Source of the DNA: Quadrisphaera setariae
GTDB taxonomy: Bacteria > Actinomycetota > Actinomycetes > Actinomycetales > Quadrisphaeraceae
NCBI RefSeq assembly: GCF_008041935.1
Contig: NZ_VKAC01000001.1
Coordinates: 558,001-622,000 of the forward strand
Direction: 5' to 3'
DNA: 64,000 nucleotides
Shown here: positions 43,817-52,674 of the stretch, piece after piece
Position numbering within the stretch: the stretch's first letter is position 1
Layout: each line of letters starts with the position of its first letter
Notes under the pieces: model-generated
Databases searched by the model: none
What the model was told of the DNA's origin: nothing
The model's input: only the letters and a program-made list of their open reading frames with translations
Translations under genes and position numbers: made by a program

Positions 43817-45019
43817 GTGGCGGACCTGGTCGACGGCGGGGCAGCGGTCCCGCTGTCCCTGGACGGCCACGTGGTGGTCACGGGCGCGCAGACCCCCGCC
43901 GGGCGGGCGCTCGCCCGCAGGCTCGCGGCGGCGGGCGCCGTCGTCGTCGCGCTCGAGGACTCCCCGGGCGCCCCCGCGGCCCGGGTGGAGGACGACCACG
44001 AGAGCCCCGCCGACGACGACGGCGCCCACCGGCCGCTGCGCGTCGCCGTGGACCTCACCGCCCCCGACGTGCTCCCCGCCATGTCCGGGGGCCCTGCGGG
44101 TGCACCGGTGGTGACCGGTGCACCGGCCGCGGTGGTGCACGTGGCCCTCGACAGCGACCTGCGCGCCGCGCTGGCCGCACCCGCCGCCCGGCGGCGCGAG
44201 CGGGCGGAGGCGTCGGTGCGGGCCGTGGTCACGGCGGCAGCGGCGGCGGGGTCGGGTCGCCTGGTGCTCGTGAGCAGCGCGATGGTGCACGGGGCGCTCC
44301 CGGACGCGCCGGTGCCGCTGCCTGACGACGCCCCGCTGCTGGCGGCCCCCGACGACGGCCTCGTGGGGGACCTGCTGGCCGTGGAGGACGTGTGGGAGCG
44401 CGCCGCGCGGGCGCTCCCGGGCGTGCCGACGGCGGTGCTGAGGCCCGCGGCCGTGGTGGGGCCCGGCGTGGACACGGTGGTGACGCGCTCCTTCGAGGTG
44501 CCGCGGCTGCTGGCGCTGCGCGAGCGGGCCCCGGTGTGGCAGTTCTGCCACGTCGACGACCTCGCCGACGCCGTCGCCGTCGTGCTGGCCGAGGGGTTGA
44601 GCGGGGCGCTGGGCGCCGGCGCCGAGGGGGTGCTGCCGCACGAGGCGCTGGAGAGGTCCTCCGGGCTGCGCTCGGTGGAGCTGCCGGCGCGGCTGGCGCA
44701 CGCGACGGCGGAGCGGCTGGCGCGGCTGGGCCTGCTGCCGACGCCCGCCGGTGACCTCGCGTACGTGGTGCACCCGTGGGCGGTGTCGTCGGAGCGGCTG
44801 CGCGCGGCGGGGTGGCGCCCGGCGCGCACCAACGAGGAGTGCCTGGCCGTGCTGCTGGAGGGCGTCGCCGAGCGCCGCTCGGGCCGCCGCAGCGCGGCGG
44901 GCGGTCCCCGGCTGCCGCGCGAGGCCGCCCTGGGCGCCGCCGGTGCCGCGGGAGCCGCCGTGGCGGTGGTCGCCACGGCCGCGGTGCTGCGCCAGGCGCG
45001 GTCGCGGCGGGGGCGGTGA
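43817..45019 (+). CDS. NAD-dependent epimerase/dehydratase family protein (extended SDR-like)
   Basis: 400 residues. A Rossmann fold with HVVVTGAQTPAGRALARRLA (GxxxxxG type), then LVLVSSAMVHGALPDAPVPL (active-site Ser strand) and TAVLRPAAVVGPG. The Tyr-xxx-Lys pair is not evident, so catalysis is doubtful. The C-terminus has one hydrophobic helix followed by Arg residues (AAVAVVATAAVLRQARSRRG), a possible membrane anchor. GTG at 43817 has GGAGGA upstream. The protease gene starts eight bases downstream, so the two are an operon. Confidence 0.8.
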   Translation: MADLVDGGAAVPLSLDGHVVVTGAQTPAGRALARRLAAAGAVVVALEDSPGAPAARVEDDHESPADDDGAHRPLRVAVDLTAPDVLPAMSGGPAGAPVVTGAPAAVVHVALDSDLRAALAAPAARRRERAEASVRAVVTAAAAAGSGRLVLVSSAMVHGALPDAPVPLPDDAPLLAAPDDGLVGDLLAVEDVWERAARALPGVPTAVLRPAAVVGPGVDTVVTRSFEVPRLLALRERAPVWQFCHVDDLADAVAVVLAEGLSGALGAGAEGVLPHEALERSSGLRSVELPARLAHATAERLARLGLLPTPAGDLAYVVHPWAVSSERLRAAGWRPARTNEECLAVLLEGVAERRSGRRSAAGGPRLPREAALGAAGAAGAAVAVVATAAVLRQARSRRGR

Positions 45020-45026
45020 TCCGCCG

Positions 45027-46178
45027 GTGAGCGAGCCGCGTCCGGAGGAGCCGGTCGAGGAGCCGGCCGAGGAGCGCGGCGCCGAGCCGGACGACGCGGA
45101 CGACCTGCCCCCGGCGACGCGGGCGCAGGTGCGCGCGTCGGCGCGTGCGGTCGCCGCGCTGGTCTGCGGCGCCGCGTCCGTCGCCCTGGTCTCGGTGGTC
45201 GCCCTGCTGCCGGTGCCGTTCGCCGTGGAGGGCCCCGGGCCCGTGCGCGACGTCCTGTCCGGCGAGGGCGACCAGCGCCTGATCACCATCACCGGCGCGC
45301 AGACCTACCCGACCACGGGCTCGCTCGACCTCACCACCGTCAGCGTCCGCGGCGGCCCGGGCCGCTCCCTCGACCTGGGCGGCCAGGTGGCCGCCTGGCT
45401 CGACGACGACAGCGCCGTGCTGCCGGAGGCCGCGCTGTTCCCGCCCGGGGCCACGGAGCAGCAGGTCGACGAGAGCAACGCCGCGGCGTTCACCGACTCC
45501 CAGCAGTCGGCGACCGTCGCGGCGCTCACCGAGCTCGGCTACGACGTGCCCGTGCAGGTGGTCGTCACCGACGTCGTCGACAGCTCCGGGGCGGCCGGGA
45601 AGCTGCGCGACGGCGACGTCGTCACCGCCGTCGACGGCGGCGCCGTCACCGACGCCGCGGTGCTGCGCGACGCCGTGAGGGCGGTGGGGGTCGGGAAGGA
45701 CGCCGACGTGCGCGTGGAGCGCGACGGGAGGGCGGTGGACGTCGCGGTCCCGGTGGGGGCGGGGCAGGACGGCTCGCCCGTCCTGGGCGTGCTGGTGCGC
45801 GAGCGCGCCGAGCCGCCCGTGGACGTGAAGATCGCCGTCGACCAGATCGGCGGGCCCAGCGCCGGCATGGTGTTCGCCCTCGGCGTCGTGGACCTGCTGA
45901 CCCCGGGAGACATGACCGGCGGGAAGCGGTTCGCGGGCACGGGCACCATCGACTCCGCCGGGACCGTCGGCGCCATCGGCGGGATCCGGCAGAAGCTGCT
46001 CGGGGCGCGCGCCGCCGGCGCGGAGGTCTTCCTCGCCCCGCAGGCGAACTGCGGCGAGGTGACCGGGCACGTCCCGGACGGGCTGCGGGTGGTGGCGGTG
46101 TCCACGCTCGCGGACGCTCGGCGTGCGGTGGAGGAGCTCGGGAAGGGGCAGGGCCAGGACCTGCCCGGCTGCTCCTGA
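45027..46178 (+). CDS. membrane-anchored PDZ domain/Lon-type (S16) serine protease
   Basis: 383 residues. A cytoplasmic acidic tail of about 40 residues, one transmembrane helix (VAALVCGAASVALVSVVALL), then a PDZ domain (about 180-260; GKLRDGDVVTAVDGGAVTDA) and an S16 Lon-type protease domain with the catalytic Ser in GGPSAGMVFALGVVDLLTPG and Lys in GGKRFAGTGTIDSAG. It belongs to the YlbL-like family of extracytoplasmic quality-control proteases. GTG start, eight bases after the epimerase gene. Confidence 0.9.
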   Translation: MSEPRPEEPVEEPAEERGAEPDDADDLPPATRAQVRASARAVAALVCGAASVALVSVVALLPVPFAVEGPGPVRDVLSGEGDQRLITITGAQTYPTTGSLDLTTVSVRGGPGRSLDLGGQVAAWLDDDSAVLPEAALFPPGATEQQVDESNAAAFTDSQQSATVAALTELGYDVPVQVVVTDVVDSSGAAGKLRDGDVVTAVDGGAVTDAAVLRDAVRAVGVGKDADVRVERDGRAVDVAVPVGAGQDGSPVLGVLVRERAEPPVDVKIAVDQIGGPSAGMVFALGVVDLLTPGDMTGGKRFAGTGTIDSAGTVGAIGGIRQKLLGARAAGAEVFLAPQANCGEVTGHVPDGLRVVAVSTLADARRAVEELGKGQGQDLPGCS

Positions 46179-46364
46179 CTCCCCGGCGTCCGCAGCACCG
46201 AGCACCTCCCAGCGACCCCGAGAGCCGTTCTCAGCGAGCCGTGACCCTCCTGTGATGCGAGGACGGGCCTCTGCGGCGGAGGGGGCCAGGTGGCCGTGCG
46301 ACGATCGGACCCCGCCCCGAGCCGCCCGTCGCAGGTCTGACGGGCTTGATGGAGGAAGAGCCCG

Positions 46365-49300
46365 GTGACGTCGCCACCGCCCCGCCCACCACGACCGGGC
46401 GCGCCCGGCACGCCTCGGGGGGGCCCGCAGCGGCGCCGCCCTCTCGTGCCCGTGCTCGTCGGCGTCGCCGTCCTGGTGCTGCTCGTCAGCCTGGTCGCGT
46501 CCGTGGCCACCGAGGTCCTCTGGTTCAACCAGCTCGGCTTCAGCAGGGTCTACCTGACCCAGCTGGCCCTGCGCGTGGGCCTGTTCGTCGTGGCCGGCGC
46601 GCTCATGGCCGCCGCCGTGGTGGTGAGCATGACGCTCGCCTACAAGCACCGGCCCGTCTACGCGCCCGTGCCCGGGCCCGCCGCAAGCCTCGACAGGTAC
46701 CGCGAGGGCCTGGAGCCGCTGCGCCGCGTGCTCACCGTGGTGCTCCCGCTGCTGCTCGGCCTGTTCGCCGGGTCCGCCGCGTCCAGCCGGTGGGAGACCG
46801 TGCTGCTGTGGTGGAACCGCACCTCGTTCGGCCAGGTCGACCCCGTGTTCGGCCACGACATCGGCCTGTACGTCTTCACCATCCCGTTCGTGCGCTTCGC
46901 CGTCGGGCTGCTCACGGCGGTCGTGCTGCTGGCGGGCATCGCCGGCGCCATCACGCTGTACCTGTACGGCGCGCTGCGCCTGTCCGGCCCCGGTGCTCGC
47001 ACCACGGTGGCCGCCCGCGTGCAACTGGCCTCCACCGCAGCGGTGCTCGTGGGCCTGCAGGCCGTCAGCTACTGGCTCGACAGGTACTCCACGCTCACCA
47101 ACACCCACGTCCGCTTCGCGGGCGCCAGCTACACCGACGTGGCCGTGGTGGTGCCCGCTCGCGGCATCCTCGCGATCGCCGCGGTCATCTGCGCGGTCCT
47201 CTTCGTCGTCACCGCCGTGCGCGGCGGCTGGCGCTTCCCGGCTGCGGGCGTGGGCCTGCTCGTCGTCGTCGCCGTGGTGGCCGCGGGCATCGTGCCGGCG
47301 GTGGTCCAGCGCGTGCAGGTGGTGCCCAACGAGGCCCGCGTCGAGGCGCCGTACATCGAGGACAACATCCGGGCCACGCGGGCGGCGTTCGGCCTCGACG
47401 GCACCGACGTCACCCAGTACGACCCGGCGCAGACGGCGGCCCCCGGTGCGCTGTCCGCGGACGCCGGCACCACCGCGAGCATCCGCATCATGGACCCCGC
47501 CGTGGTGAGCCCCACCTTCGGCCAGAACCAGCAGGTCAGGAACTTCTACCAGTTCGCCAGCCCGCTGGACGTCGACCGGTACGCCATCGAGGGTCGCGAC
47601 CAGGACGTCGTGGTGGCCCTGCGCGAGCTCAACCTCAACAACGTCGGCAACCAGTCGTGGGTCAACACCCGCACCCAGTACACGCACGGGTACGGCCTCG
47701 TGGCTGCAGCCGGCAACCAGCAGGGCACCAACGGCCTGCCCGACTACCTCGAGGGCGGCATCCCCAGCACCGGCTCGCTGCCGGAGTACGAGCCGCGCAT
47801 CTACTTCGGGGAGTACAGCCCGGAGTACTCCATCGTCGGAGGCCCGGCGGCCGCGCCGGGCGACGGCAACGAGATCGACTACCCCACCGAGAGCGGCGAG
47901 GCCCGCTACACGTTCCAGGGGAGCGGCGGACCCGGCGTGGGCAACATCGTGGAGCGGGCGCTGTACGCGATCAAGTTCCGCGACGCCAACATCCTCCTGT
48001 CCAGCGCCATCAACCCCCAGAGCCAGATCCTCTACGACCGCAACCCCCGCGAGCGGGTGCAGAAGGTCGCGCCGTTCCTCACCCTCGACGGCGACCCGTA
48101 CCCGACGATCGTCGGCGACCGGATCAAGTGGGTCGTCGACGGCTACACCACGTCGGAGGAGTACCCCTACTCCCAGCCGCAGGTGCTGCAGGACGCCACG
48201 CAGGACACGCTCACCACCCCCACCGGCACCATCGCCGCCCTGCCCCCCAACCAGGTCAACTACCTGCGCAACTCCGTCAAGGCGACGGTGGACGCCTACG
48301 ACGGCAGCGTGGAGCTGTACGCGTGGGACGAGTCCGACCCGGTCCTGCGCGCCTGGCAGAAGGCCTTCCCCGACGCCGTGAAGCCGCTGCAGCAGATGTC
48401 GGGCGACCTCATGGCGCACGTGCGCTACCCCGAGGACCTCTTCAAGGTCCAGCGCACCGTGCTGTCCAGCTACCACGTGACCGACCCGGGCTCGTTCTTC
48501 TCCCAGCAGGACTTCTGGCGCGTCCCCGACGACCCGACGCGCCAGGGGACGGCCCCCGGCGGCGGCACGGAGGCCGCAGCGCAGCCGCCGTACTACCTGA
48601 CGCTGCAGATGCCCGGCCAGGGCGAGGAGGCGTTCTCGCTGACCTCGACCTACATCCCCCGGAGCCAGCAGGGACAGGCGGGGCGCAACATCCTCACCGG
48701 CTTCCTCGCTGTGGACGCCGACGCCGGCTCCACGGACGGGCAGAAGAAGCCCGGTTACGGGCAGCTCCGCCTCCTGCAGATGCCGACCGACGGCACCGTG
48801 GAGGGTCCCGGCCAGGTGCAGGCGGACATCAACTCCAACACCGAGATCTCCCAGGAGCTGAACCTGCTGCGGCAGGGAGGCACCGAGGTCATCAACGGCA
48901 ACCTGCTGACGCTGCCCGTCGGTGACGGCCTCCTCTACGTGCAGCCGGTCTACATCCGCTCCACCGGAGAGACGTCCTACCCGGTGCTGCGCCGGGTGAT
49001 CACCTCCTTCGGAGACCAGATCGGCTTCGCCCCCACCCTCGACGAGGCGCTGGACGAGGTCTTCGGCGGCAACTCCGGGGTGACCGGTCCGGATGCCGGG
49101 CAGGGCTCGGGCGACCAGCCCGCGCCGGGTGCCTCGGGGTCGCCGGGAGCCTCGCCGAGCCAGGGCACCTCGCCCTCGCAGGCGCCGAGCAGCAGCGCCA
49201 CCGGGGCACCAGTGCCCGAGAGCGTCCGCGCGGCGCTGCAGGAGGCCGTGGCCGCCGAGGGCGAGGCGCAGCGCGCCTTGCAGAACGGCGACTTCGCCGC

Positions 49301-49400
49301 GTACGGGCAGGCGCAGGCGAAGCTCAAGGCGGCGCTCGACAAGGCGGTGGCCGCTGAGGCGGCCGCCACCGCCTCGCCGTCGGCGACACCCGCCGGCTGA
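46365..49400 (+). CDS. UPF0182-family large membrane protein
   Basis: 1,011 residues. About seven transmembrane helices in the first 330 residues (VPVLVGVAVLVLLVSLVASV is the first), with the family motif TEVLWFNQLGFSRVYLTQLA. A large extracytoplasmic domain of about 600 residues (NNVGNQSWVNTRTQYTHGYG) and a Ser/Pro/Ala-rich C-terminal tail follow. UPF0182 is widespread in actinobacteria and function is unknown. The GTG start has GGAGGAAG eight bases upstream. It is followed by a very strong terminator. Confidence 0.94.
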   Translation: MTSPPPRPPRPGAPGTPRGGPQRRRPLVPVLVGVAVLVLLVSLVASVATEVLWFNQLGFSRVYLTQLALRVGLFVVAGALMAAAVVVSMTLAYKHRPVYAPVPGPAASLDRYREGLEPLRRVLTVVLPLLLGLFAGSAASSRWETVLLWWNRTSFGQVDPVFGHDIGLYVFTIPFVRFAVGLLTAVVLLAGIAGAITLYLYGALRLSGPGARTTVAARVQLASTAAVLVGLQAVSYWLDRYSTLTNTHVRFAGASYTDVAVVVPARGILAIAAVICAVLFVVTAVRGGWRFPAAGVGLLVVVAVVAAGIVPAVVQRVQVVPNEARVEAPYIEDNIRATRAAFGLDGTDVTQYDPAQTAAPGALSADAGTTASIRIMDPAVVSPTFGQNQQVRNFYQFASPLDVDRYAIEGRDQDVVVALRELNLNNVGNQSWVNTRTQYTHGYGLVAAAGNQQGTNGLPDYLEGGIPSTGSLPEYEPRIYFGEYSPEYSIVGGPAAAPGDGNEIDYPTESGEARYTFQGSGGPGVGNIVERALYAIKFRDANILLSSAINPQSQILYDRNPRERVQKVAPFLTLDGDPYPTIVGDRIKWVVDGYTTSEEYPYSQPQVLQDATQDTLTTPTGTIAALPPNQVNYLRNSVKATVDAYDGSVELYAWDESDPVLRAWQKAFPDAVKPLQQMSGDLMAHVRYPEDLFKVQRTVLSSYHVTDPGSFFSQQDFWRVPDDPTRQGTAPGGGTEAAAQPPYYLTLQMPGQGEEAFSLTSTYIPRSQQGQAGRNILTGFLAVDADAGSTDGQKKPGYGQLRLLQMPTDGTVEGPGQVQADINSNTEISQELNLLRQGGTEVINGNLLTLPVGDGLLYVQPVYIRSTGETSYPVLRRVITSFGDQIGFAPTLDEALDEVFGGNSGVTGPDAGQGSGDQPAPGASGSPGASPSQGTSPSQAPSSSATGAPVPESVRAALQEAVAAEGEAQRALQNGDFAAYGQAQAKLKAALDKAVAAEAAATASPSATPAG

Positions 49401-49428
49401 GCCGGTCGAGCACCTCCGCGTGCACCCG

Positions 49429-49464
49429 AACGGGCCCCCTCGGCAGCTGCCGAGGGGGCCCGTT
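49429..49464. terminator. 36-bp perfect palindrome terminator after the UPF0182 gene
   Basis: A perfect 36-bp palindrome: arms AACGGGCCCCCTCGGC and GCCGAGGGGGCCCGTT around AGCT, followed by TGGTTCTC. It lies 28 bases after the UPF0182 stop and 41 bases before the tRNA gene. Confidence 0.92.
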
Positions 49465-49504
49465 TGGTTCTCCGCCAGGGGTCGGGTAATGTTCTGTTCA
49501 CCGA

Positions 49505-49578
49505 CGCGGGGTGGAGCAGCTCGGTAGCTCGCTGGGCTCATAACCCAGAGGCCGCAGGTTCAAATCCTGCCCCCGCTA
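49505..49578 (+). tRNA. initiator tRNA-fMet (CAT)
   Basis: A full cloverleaf: acceptor CGCGGGG with CCCCGCT, D arm GTGGAGCAGCTCGGTAGC, anticodon stem and loop CTGGG CTCATAA CCCAG, T arm GCAGG TTCAAAT CCTGC, discriminator A. The three G:C pairs of the anticodon stem and the C1:T72 mismatch are initiator hallmarks. CCA is not encoded. It ends in ACT and is followed by its own terminator. Confidence 0.97.
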
Positions 49579-49586
49579 CTCCTGAC

Positions 49587-49619
49587 GAAGGCCGCCGATC
49601 CTCTGGATCGGCGGCCTTC
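49587..49619 (+). terminator. terminator of the initiator tRNA gene
   Basis: GAAGGCCGCCGATCC, loop TCT, GGATCGGCGGCCTTC: a perfect 15-bp stem starting eight bases after the tRNA. Confidence 0.93.
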
Positions 49620-49677
49620 GTGCTGTTCGGGCTCCCTCACCTGCGGAACCCGGTACCGGTCCGTCCCGGGAGGTCCC

Positions 49678-50880
49678 GTGTCCGGTGAGCACCCCTGGCG
49701 CTGGCGGCTGGCCGCAGCGGCGTTCGCGTTCTGGGCCACGATGCTCGGCACCACGCTGCCGACCCCGCTCTACGGCCTCTACACGCAGCGCCTCGGGCTG
49801 TCCGCCCTGCTGCAGACCACCGTCTTCGCCGCCTACGCCCTCGGCGTGGTCGCCGCGCTCGTCGCCGCCGGGCAGGCCAGCGACAGGTTCGGCCGGCGCC
49901 CGGTGCTGGCCGTCGGCCTGGGCTTCGCCGCGGCGTCCGCCGTCGTCTTCCTCCTGCCGCCGACGGTGCCGGGGCTGCTGCTCGGGCGGGTGCTGTCGGG
50001 GGTGTCCGCGGGCCTGTTCACCGGTGCCGCGACCGCGCTCGTCTCCGAGCTGGCACCCCCTCGCTCGGCCCGCGCCGCCTCCCTCGTGGCCACCGCCGCC
50101 AACATCGGCGGGCTCGGCTCCGGGCCGCTGCTCGCCGGCGCCGTGGCCCAGCTCGACTGGGCCCCGCTGGTGGTGCCCTACGCGGTGCACCTCGCGCTGC
50201 TGGCGCTGGCCGGGGCCGCGCTCGTCGTCGTCCCCGAGACCGTCAGCGGACCGGTGGGGGAGCGCCCCGCCTGGCGCCCGCTGCGACCGGCCGTGCCGAG
50301 CCGGGCGCGGGCGGCGTTCGTGCCGGCGGCCGTGAGCGGCTTCGCGGGGTTCGCCTGCCTCGGGCTGTACTCCGCGGCGGAGCCGCGCGTGCTGGGCCAG
50401 CTGCTGGACGTCAGCGCCCCGCTCGCCGCCGGAGCCGTGGCAGCGCTCATCTTCGCGGCCTCGGTGGGCGGCCAGGTCGCCACGGCGCGCCTGGCGCCCG
50501 CGAGCGTGCTCCCCGCCGGCTGCGCCGCCCTCCTGGCGGGCACCGCTCTGCTCGCGGCGAGCCTCGAGCTGGTCTCGCTGCCGCTGCTCCTGCTCGCCAC
50601 CGCGGTGCTCGGTGCGGCGCAGGGCGCGTGCTTCCGCGCCGGGGTGGCCGAGGTGGGTGCGGCGGCACCGCCGCAGCGCCGGGCGGAGGTGGTCTCCACG
50701 CTGTTCGTCGTCTTCTACGTCGCCATCTCCGTGCCCGTGGTGGGGGTCGGGGCCCTGGCCGACTCCGCGGGGCTGCGCGTCGCCGTGCTCGCCCTGGCAG
50801 GGCTCGCGGGCGGGCTCGCGGCGGCCGCCCTCGTCCTGCTGCTCGTGCGCCGCCGCCGGACCGCGGTGACGCAGGGGTAG
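49678..50880 (+). CDS. MFS transporter
   Basis: 400 residues, about 12 transmembrane helices. The MFS loop 2-3 signature is GQASDRFGRRPVLAVGLGFA, and the motif-C-like helix 5 reads ATAANIGGLGSGPLLAGAVA, which suggests a drug/proton antiporter of DHA1 type. The substrate is unknown. GTG start at 49678. It is followed by a SAM-IV riboswitch, which controls the next transcript, not this one. Confidence 0.9.
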   Translation: MSGEHPWRWRLAAAAFAFWATMLGTTLPTPLYGLYTQRLGLSALLQTTVFAAYALGVVAALVAAGQASDRFGRRPVLAVGLGFAAASAVVFLLPPTVPGLLLGRVLSGVSAGLFTGAATALVSELAPPRSARAASLVATAANIGGLGSGPLLAGAVAQLDWAPLVVPYAVHLALLALAGAALVVVPETVSGPVGERPAWRPLRPAVPSRARAAFVPAAVSGFAGFACLGLYSAAEPRVLGQLLDVSAPLAAGAVAALIFAASVGGQVATARLAPASVLPAGCAALLAGTALLAASLELVSLPLLLLATAVLGAAQGACFRAGVAEVGAAAPPQRRAEVVSTLFVVFYVAISVPVVGVGALADSAGLRVAVLALAGLAGGLAAAALVLLLVRRRRTAVTQG

Positions 50881-50952
50881 GGGACGCGCGGCCGCAGGGA
50901 GGGCGGAAGGGGCTTGACCCGCCCCGCCGGGTGTCCCTACGGTGATCGACGT

Positions 50953-51067
50953 CGGTCATGAGTGGCAGCGGCAAGCCCTGGCTCGCTGTCCAGCAACCCC
51001 CCTCCGCGGCGGGGTGCTCCAGGTGAAGACCGGGCAGGACGCAGCCGCGATCCTGTCAGCGCGAGGT
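50953..51067 (+). ncRNA. SAM-IV riboswitch
   Basis: GGTCATGAGTGGCAGCG, then CAAGCCCTGGCTCGCTG, CCAGCAACCCCCCTCCGCGG, CGGGGTGCTCCAGGTGAAGA and CCGG match the actinobacterial SAM-IV aptamer core block by block. P1 is CGGTC (50953-50957) with GACCG (51028-51032); the pseudoknot side continues to AGCGCGAGGTC. TCCTGTC (51051-51057) is exactly complementary to GACAGGA (51083-51089), which contains the ribosome-binding site of the leader ORF, with a GTCCC/GGGAC hairpin in between. That suggests translational control by site sequestration. Confidence 0.9.
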
Positions 51068-51096
51068 CCCCCAGAGGGACGAGACAGGAGCTCCCC

Positions 51097-51186
51097 ATGA
51101 GCCTTCCTCCCCGCACGTCCGAGGTCCTCACCCGCAGGCTCGTCGTCGACCTGGGCCGGACGTCGTCCACGCGCTGTCGCGCCTGA
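51097..51186 (+). CDS. Cys-containing leader peptide
   Basis: 29 residues, ATG start with AGGAG seven bases upstream. The C-terminal part RLVVDLGRTSSTRCRA fits the actinobacterial putative leader peptides found before sulfur-assimilation genes (consensus R..VDL.R.SS..CR). The single Cys codon is TGT, a rare codon here, at position 27 of 29. About 78 C-rich, G-poor bases follow before the next gene, a layout compatible with a Rho-dependent attenuator. This points to control by cysteinyl-tRNA level, on top of the SAM riboswitch. Confidence 0.75.
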   Translation: MSLPPRTSEVLTRRLVVDLGRTSSTRCRA

Positions 51187-51264
51187 CGACGCCACCGAGC
51201 CCTCCCCCCGACGACCACCCTCCCGGCGCCCCCGCGTGCGCCCCGACGACCTCCGGAGCACCCG

Positions 51265-52611
51265 ATGACCCTCCTCGACGACGCCCTGTCCAGCACGTCC
51301 TCCCGCACGGCGCCCACCTCGACCGCGTCGACCGCGTCGACCGCCGGCACGGGCCCGGTCCGCAGCGGCCGGCCCGCGGTCGGCCACCTCATCGCCGGCG
51401 CCGAGCACTGGCGCACGTCACCCCGCCCCTCCGACGCCGCGGGCTGGCTCCTGCGCGCCGAGGACGTCGCCGCGCAGCTGCGCCGCGGCGCCGTCGAGCG
51501 CGACCGCGCCGGCGGGCACCCCCGCGAGGAGGTCGACCTGCTCAAGGCCTCCGGCCTGGTCACCCTCCTCGGCCCGGCCGAGCACGGCGGAGCCGCCCAG
51601 AGCTGGGAGACCGCCCTGCGCGTGGTGCGGACCGTGGCCCGCGGCGACGGCTCGATCGGGCAGCTCCTCGGCTACCACTACCTGTGGGCGTGGGCGGCGA
51701 GGCTGGTCGGCACCGAGGAGCAGATCACCGCGGTCGAGCAGCTGTACACGGCAGGGGAGCTGCTCTTCGGCGGAGCCGTCAACCCCCGCGACGGCGACCT
51801 CGTCATCACCGAGGACGGCGACGAGCTCGTCTTCCACGGCCGCAAGTCGTTCTCCACCGGTGGCGTGGTCTCCGACCTCACCGTGCTCGAGGGCGTCGTC
51901 GACGGCACGGACACCCACGTCTTCGCGATCGTGCCGACCGACCAGCCCGGCATCGTCTTCAACGACGACTGGGACAACCTCGGGCAGCGGCTCACCGAGA
52001 GCGGCTCGGTGCGGGTCGACGGGGTCCGCGTGCCCTGGGCGGCCGCGGCCGGGTTCGTCGACGGGGTGTTCCAGCCGCTGACGTACAACACGCTCAACGT
52101 GCCGACCATCCAGGTCGTCTTCGCCAACTTCTACCTGGGCATCGCCCAGGGTGCCCTGCAGCGGGCCGCGGAGTACACCCGCACCACCACCCGCGCCTGG
52201 CCGTACGGCGGTGACGACAAGGAGTCCGCCACGCAGGAGTGGTACGTGCTGGAGGGCTACGGCGAGCTCGCCACGAAGCTGTGGGCCGACGAGGCCCTGC
52301 TCGACGCCGTGGGCGCCGAGGCGAGCGCGGTGCTCCACGCACCGCGCGAGGGGCTCACCGAGCGTCGCCGCGGTGAGCTGGCGGTCCGCATCGCGGCCGC
52401 CAAGGTCCGCACCGTCGACGACGGCCTGGAGGTGGCCACCAAGGTGTTCGAGCTGACCGGAGCCCGGGCCAGCGCCAACGCCGTCGGGCTGGACGTGCAC
52501 TGGCGCAACCTGCGCACCCACAGCCTCCACGACCCGCTGCCGTACAAGAAGCGGGAGGTGGGGGGCTTCGTGCTGCTCGACGAGGTGCCCGAGCCGACCT
52601 GGTACACGTGA
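51265..52611 (+). CDS. acyl-CoA-dehydrogenase-fold flavin monooxygenase, SfnB/DszC-like
   Basis: 448 residues. An acyl-CoA dehydrogenase fold with a variable 60-residue N-terminus. RRGAVERDRAGGHPREEVDL starts the helical domain, then SIGQLLGYHYLWAWAARLVG, the flavin region FHGRKSFSTGGVVSDLTVLE and the C-terminal WRNLRTHSLHDPLPYKKREV. The THSLHDP end is typical of FMNH2-dependent sulfur-scavenging oxygenases (SfnB, DszC, SsuD-partner type), not of true acyl-CoA dehydrogenases. The riboswitch and leader support a role in desulfurising organosulfur compounds. ATG start; CCGGAG lies eight bases upstream. Confidence 0.85.
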   Translation: MTLLDDALSSTSSRTAPTSTASTASTAGTGPVRSGRPAVGHLIAGAEHWRTSPRPSDAAGWLLRAEDVAAQLRRGAVERDRAGGHPREEVDLLKASGLVTLLGPAEHGGAAQSWETALRVVRTVARGDGSIGQLLGYHYLWAWAARLVGTEEQITAVEQLYTAGELLFGGAVNPRDGDLVITEDGDELVFHGRKSFSTGGVVSDLTVLEGVVDGTDTHVFAIVPTDQPGIVFNDDWDNLGQRLTESGSVRVDGVRVPWAAAAGFVDGVFQPLTYNTLNVPTIQVVFANFYLGIAQGALQRAAEYTRTTTRAWPYGGDDKESATQEWYVLEGYGELATKLWADEALLDAVGAEASAVLHAPREGLTERRRGELAVRIAAAKVRTVDDGLEVATKVFELTGARASANAVGLDVHWRNLRTHSLHDPLPYKKREVGGFVLLDEVPEPTWYT

Positions 52612-52622
52612 CCTGCTGACCG

Positions 52623-52674
52623 CGCTCGTCGTCGTCCTGGGCCGTCCCCGGGGGACTCAGGACGACGACGAGCG
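52623..52674. terminator. 17-bp stem terminator between convergent genes
   Basis: CGCTCGTCGTCGTCCTG and CAGGACGACGACGAGCG form a perfect 17-bp stem with an inner GTCCC/GGGAC stem, exactly filling the gap between the convergent oxygenase and hisN stops. Confidence 0.9.
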
